From positions 7,520,600 to 7,584,599 of the forward strand of contig NC_053421.1 in assembly GCF_016859285.1 (NCBI RefSeq): a stretch of 64,000 nt of DNA. The letters are read 5' to 3'. Made by a program: the position numbers and the translations under genes. Under the pieces are notes generated by a model that saw nothing but the letters and a program-made list of their open reading frames with translations, had not been told where the DNA came from and made no database searches. The DNA is from Xiphias gladius (lineage: Eukaryota; Chordata; Actinopteri; Istiophoriformes; Xiphiidae). Numbering within the stretch: the first letter of the stretch is position 1; every line of letters starts with the position of its first letter. Below, piece after piece: positions 58,301 to 64,000 of this stretch.

Positions 58301-61300
58301 GGTACTTCAAACAAAATGTAGGAGAAACTGATCATTTTGGCCAACGGTTTCCCGATTCTTTTAAATTTAAATAATAACAAGCTACAGAGACTTGAATAAG
58401 AAAATGAAGCACGGAAACATAATGCTAATTCCTTTTGCGCCTGTATAGTGCAATTTGGGGAAAATAACTTTGGGCTTATTGGAGACAAAAGAGAACCTGC
58501 CAAATTGAATTTGTATGTGTGAAGGAAGCATAAAAGGCATTAAGAACTGACTGCATGCTGAGAATTTCAAAACCATTATGTCATGTATTACATCTGTGAA
58601 GTGTAAAGTTATTGGTCCTCAGTTTCCTCTGGATTGGGGTGGTGTTGATGTAGCAGGTACAGTCGTTTGCTCACTGATGCTTTGGAACAAGTATAGAATA
58701 TCACTCTTTTGTAATCCACATACAAAACTTGCCCACTGCAGCTTTAAATGTTAAACAGTGCAACTTTAAATGGATTGCCTGGATGTTTCCAGGTTCCTCA
58801 TCAAGACTCGTGTATGGTATTGACCAACATTCACTCTCGGCTTTTGCTTTTATGAAGGCCCAGGATGAATCATCCCCACTTACTGAAGTCTTTTACACAG
58901 ACCAGGTCCCAGTTCAAGGAATGTGTGTGAGTCACTGCTGCTCATCGAACAACTGTCTACGGCTCGCCTGCAGCTTCTCTTCCTGATCACTCCCCAGAGA
59001 CCCATTCAATCAAACCCCCATATATTTTGTAATTAACTTTAACTGATGACTTTATGCAATAGTTGTGTTTTACTGTCTCCTTTAAATGCAATTTATTATC
59101 CTCCAAGTTTTGGAGGTCCGAAAGCAACACCCTCCCCTCAGCTGAGCCAGTCAGGTCTGACTGAGCCTGTTTTGAGCTGTGACCCTGCCACCCCTTCAGC
59201 CCCCCCAGCCCCCCTTTCTCTTTCCCAAGGTGTCTTATGACTGACCAAGACAGTTTTATTAGCCTCCAACCAACCTGTCAGGAAAGGGGTAGCTATTGCA
59301 GGGTCTTAGCAAACACACTGGCAGTCGAGGAAACAACTGGCTGAAACAAGATTTTCACTGAGAGATTGATGACGGAGCTGAGGGAGGATTGATAAGCTAA
59401 CTGCTGGGTGGGGGTGAATGGGTTGTGGGGTCAGGGGACATCAGGAAACAGTGGCTGGATTGAATGAGAGGAAAAGGTGGAGATGTGCACCGCAAAGTTG
59501 TTTCCAACATTGAAATAGTTTGTTTTTAACACCGCAGTCAGTTAAAAGCAAGACTGAGATCTACACTTAATATAGTGTTTTCCTTTTTCAGTATAATTAA
59601 TGTAATGATAATGCACTCTTCCGGATATTTATCAGTTTTCCAAAACCTTTATCCACGACCAAAAATGTATTGTTTATTCTTGGGGGGGGGGGACCAGTGC
59701 ATCAACAGGGAAGTGAAGGAGTGAAGGTAATGTTCAATGTGTGCCTGTTGTTTCCATACAGAAACATTGCAGTCTTTAGATGCCGATGTCATTCTACACA
59801 GTTACATGGGCCAAAAAATAACCACTGGTGCCAAGTTGGCTCCTGCTTTTACCAGTTCTTCCCCAGATGTCTGGGTAAGCAAGTCCCGTTTTCTTTCCAG
59901 GTGCTAGAGGTCCCTAACACACTGAGGCGACCCGGGCCAGGCAGCATATGCCTGTCAGAGCACTGCAGAGTCTGTGTGCAGTCAAAGGTTAGCTATTCCA
60001 GAGGCCTTTAATCAAGAAATGTTCTCAATTTCCTCCCTCTATGTTCTTCTTCTTGACCTCTGGTCCTCATAGTAAAGCTAGACGTGTACTGTAACACCCA
60101 AGACAGCGCAACTCTTTAATCTTCTGCTACTCATTAGAATTACTAATATGTCTGCGGCTGACGAAAGGTGTGTGACTGTCTACATGTGTGTGTAAATGTG
60201 TGCATACACTTGCTTGCATGCATGCATGTGCGTCTGCATTTGGCTGAGTGGGGAGGGAATACTTGAATAACAGCCTAATAAATATCAGGGGTAGGTTTAT
60301 TGGTTCTGAAGCATATTTGCCATTTGTTGGGAAACACTAAACCAAAGAAGGTTCCTGGCAAAGTGGCAGGGTGGTGCTCTTTTCTGGGTCACGGAGAACG
60401 CAGAGGAAATCTACTCTGACATTAACAGGCTGCTATAGGAAGTGTTTTTGGATTAAATTAACATGGCATGAGAGGTTGGCTGGTCTGAGCCAGGGGTGAG
60501 GGCACAAGAGTGAAGAAGGTGGGACGTTTGCCCAGTTGATAGTTGAAGATGATACCAGAGCAGGGGATCAAATGATGAAGGTGTCGGTGCAGCTGCAATC
60601 TCTGTCAGAGGTTTAATTATGCCCCGGGCAGCACGGTGCGTCACCAGTCACAGATGACAGAGCTGGAGGATGAGTCATGGGATGGACAGACGCCGAGACT
60701 TGCTGGTTTTGAGATGTGGGGAAACGTGGCAAGGGTTGGGGTATGGGTGGGGTAGTGCTTGTTGTTCCTATTAAAGCCTCTTTAAAACTCTTAGGTTCTG
60801 GCATGAGTAGTTTGCCCAAGGGAGGATGTGTGTTGGGTGAGGGCACTGATTCCCTACTGCCAACAGTAAACCCTGCAGGAGATGTTGTTCTCCACTGAGT
60901 TTTAGTGTTGTGTGGTATAGAAAAAACCAAACTTCTTTTCAAGCATCTTATTCTTTATAGTAATACACAATATCCTGCTACACACACTAGCTTGTTTTTT
61001 TTGTGACATTTATTTAAACTTTGCATGTTTCATGTAAAAATTGGATAGCTTTCCCTGTTAAGGCTTCTAAAAATTATTCAGTGGAAAAATTTGGGGAGAA
61101 AAACACCGCTCTTCAGCGGAACTACACCATGCTATGGGGTGAGTAGACAATACCTCATTTTAAGGGGTCATTATGCAAAAGGGTGGGAACCACTGTCGTA
61201 AAGCATCTTGCAGAAGTGAACTGGTATTTCTTCAATGCAGTAGATAAACTGAAAATTTAGCATTCTAGTTTCATTTTATTTTTTCTCAATGTTACATTAT

Positions 61301-64000
61301 CGTTGAATGGTAATGCAGCTGGAAAGCAGAGCCACATTGAAGAACTCTTCTTGGTGTTGCCTTTAAGGATGCTTTGACATCTAAACTTCTGACATATTGG
61401 CTGATGAAAACCATTGGAGACTTGTTTTGTTATAAAAATTGATGTTGTGAAAAAGGTAATGAGAATTTTGAATTATTTTTTTTACATGCTCTTTGGCCAA
61501 AAAAAGAATCAATCCAAGTTTACTCTTGCTTTTGTCTTTAAAATATTACAGAAAATGTACATTTTTAAAAAGCTGTAGTAGTACAAAGATATTTTATTCT
61601 CAGGGCACATATTTCATGGACATTCCATGCCAGATGTTTGTACCTGCACAGTGCGGAGTTGCTCCTGTGACCAGGTGATTTCCTGACCACTATAATTTAT
61701 TGTCCTTTACATCCTGCAACTTGGAGAGAAACTTTATGTTTTTTCCCTCTTTCCCCTGAATTTTGAGAAGAAGGAGCGAAGCATGTTTCAGCTCTTTGTC
61801 CTCGAAGGAGGGTCACAAAACCTGGAATGCACAGGAAGGAAGTCACAGAAGCAAGGCTATCTGTACTTTGCCCCCTTCCTCTACTTCCCTCCTCTTTTGT
61901 TTCCCGCTCCTTCTTTTCCTGATAAAGAGGGGAAGGGATGATGGAGCAAAGGAATAAGTAGGGCCCTGGGGGGGATTTGTGCATATGAGCGCACATGTGT
62001 ATGTGCATGTATGTTGTGGGAGGGTTAAGCGTTTCAGAGGCGGCGGTCTCCCCTCCTGGGCTGTCTCTCATCACGCTCTTGACCCCCCAGGAAGCTTTAG
62101 ATGTCCGTCTGGCTTCATAATTCTCTTATCGGGCTAATCTGGGAGATAAGGAAGGGGGAGTTGAAAGTGTAAACCCAGCACCGCGGCCTTGGAATCCAGT
62201 TGCAGCGGGCTCATTCTTTACCTGCCTGCATGGGAGACTAGTTAACTTTGTGCGTGCTGTGCCCATGTGTGCATTGCACTGCACAGAAACTTGCATATGC
62301 AAGATTTGGTTTGTATGTGTGTTTCTATGTGAATATCTATGTACATAGCCCCCCCTCCCATGCTGATATGGTTGCCCCCCACATGCAGGTCTGCTGGAGT
62401 ATGATTGATCTGGGCAGAGGTAGTGGTCACATCCTGAACTGGAGTTGATTTCCTCTCCTCCCAAAATACAGACCTGGTGTTTATCATAGGCTCAGTGTCA
62501 TGTTTGTATGTTTTCATAGATCACTGCTGTTATGGGAGGCGGTAGGAGGGTAGAGGAGGTTGGTCCAGGGTCTAAGAGGAGGAAGAGGAAAGGAAGAAAG
62601 AAAAAAGAGGTTGAAATCAGGGAGTGCTTTCTCTTTCTGTCTTTCCTTCTTTCAGGAAAAAATCTCTGTGCAGACGGAGCGGATGCAGTTACTCAGGGAA
62701 AGTGCTAATTAATCGACTGAGGACAAAAGTTTTGGATCAGACCGGCAGATTTATATAAGATGCTGTCACTAGCAGAGGTGCTGTTTGATGTCAACAGTTT
62801 TTTTTTCTATTTGTTCTCTCCCTTACACGCAGAAATACAGCAGGGCTTTACTGATGTATAAATCAATTTTCTGACATTTCTTTGTAAGAAAAAAGTACAA
62901 TATAGTGTGAGTTTCTTTGTGAAATGGACTGAAAAAATCCTGAAATACTTAATTACTTCATTTTTTAAACTTAATTTTGTTAGCTTACTTTGTATAAGAA
63001 GCTTGGAAAGGAGGCAAGATGAACATCCAGTTAGTTCCTCCTTTATTTTGTAAAATTTAAAATGTATTCACTATGACATCTGGTTTATATTAACATTTAT
63101 TACAGTCTGGGTGACACTATATGTAGTTGTGACTCTACTGTCTATTGATACCAAGCTCATTGACAGTGGCAGTGACGCTAAAAAGAAGTTGTATGGGGCA
63201 ATAAACATGATCAGACAATCAGACAAGTTTTAAACAAACCCTCAGGAGAGCAAAGGGAACCTATGACACTTGTTTTTTTCAAGATGATTTTTTTAATGCA
63301 TTCTGCCCTCCCCTTAACCATTAGATTATCGGGCCACCCCATGACCTACCATAGTTGCTGTAATTCTGCACACAGAGATATTATTACCAACAAGAATTCA
63401 AAGCTTTTATTTGTCACATTCACAGAAAAGTGTGCGGTGAAATGTGGTGTGGCTACTCTTAAGACTGAAGTGAAAAATAAGAATTTGACAAAAGAAATTT
63501 AAGGATTAAGAATATCAAAATATCCACACGTTCATTAGGAACACCTAGTTACAGCTAATAAGGTCTATTCAACTGTATGATCATATTCGGAGGCTGCACT
63601 TGTTGAATTGTGTTGAAACAGTTATATTAATGACGGTAGGCTAAAGCAACATCATCCTATCTGACATCCAAATTAGATATGATAGGTAATAGTAACCGAG
63701 GTGGTAGTAGTGAGTAGCACTTGAAGTCACAGTATGATAGTGATAACAGTATTTGTAATATGGTTGTGGTTGTAATAGATGCCATCCACTTTAATATGCA
63801 TAAATATTGTGAGATAAACTCTCCATTTGAGTTCTTTTGCAATGAAAATGACTATATGCCCCAGCTTCACCCAGTCTGTATGACTGCAGGCTGTTCAGTG
63901 TTTTCCTCTGTAGCACATGCTTCACACTCTCCCTGCCCTCGGTGTAATTTGCCAGAGTAGTTTCCTGTGCTTCACCGTTCTGAATCACTGGCTGGCTGCC
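58301..64000. other. Right-hand interval without recognised genes
   Basis: No exon recognised to the window edge. Includes a repeat end near 61080-61200 and a retroposon-like phrase AAAGCTTTTATTTGTCACAT (63400-63419). Two stretches have ATTA/GATA-type cores and balanced composition (62090-62200, GCTAATCTGGGAGATAAGG; 62680-62790, GTGCTAATTAATCGACTGAG) and could be enhancers. Confidence 0.35.

Noticed and set aside
59670..60011. 113-codon open frame in the right-hand interval
   Set aside because: Begins in a G run (ILGGGG), no recognisable domain, no splice or start context, and composition like the surrounding non-coding DNA.

Overview
This window is teleost fish genomic DNA, most likely from a percomorph. 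Genes are split into short exons with GT-AG introns. There are long (CA)n/(GT)n microsatellites and several repeat families I recognise as common in percomorph genomes. Every recognisable protein is closest to a vertebrate family. Four protein genes can be supported. All exon joins below are hand-built from splice signals, reading phase and family similarity.

Layout: (1) 1-6.5 kb, minus strand: the 5' part of the spindle-checkpoint kinase gene ttk (Mps1), running off the left edge before its kinase domain. (2) 7.98-12.83 kb, plus strand: a complete ebag9 (RCAS1) coding region in six exons. (3) 16.8-24.04 kb, minus strand: a complete sybu (syntabulin) coding region in seven exons, tail-to-tail with ebag9. 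(4) 31.7-39.2 kb, plus strand: a complete two-exon gdf6 (BMP family), head-to-head with sybu. (5) 39.3-64 kb: no supportable host gene; microsatellites, non-autonomous elements, a decayed Ty3/Gypsy retrotransposon at about 57-58.3 kb and stretches that could be gdf6 enhancers.

The most interesting observation is in ttk. The TPR (Mad3/BUB1-like) dimerisation and kinetochore-targeting module is encoded twice in tandem within one gene. Copy 1 exons are 223, 107 and 144 nt long and copy 2 exons are 223, 107 and 144 nt long, with identical phases. The proteins are only about half identical. A following linker with an R-V-P-V motif is also repeated. The human protein as I know it has a single copy.

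Functionally, ebag9 and sybu both act in vesicle traffic and exocytosis and are also neighbours on human 8q23. GDF6 lies elsewhere on human 8q and TTK on chromosome 6, so ttk-ebag9-sybu-gdf6 is a rearranged fish order. The ttk 5' flank carries CHR-like and CCAAT motifs, as expected for a G2/M gene. No rRNA, tRNA, CRISPR array or bacterial feature was seen.
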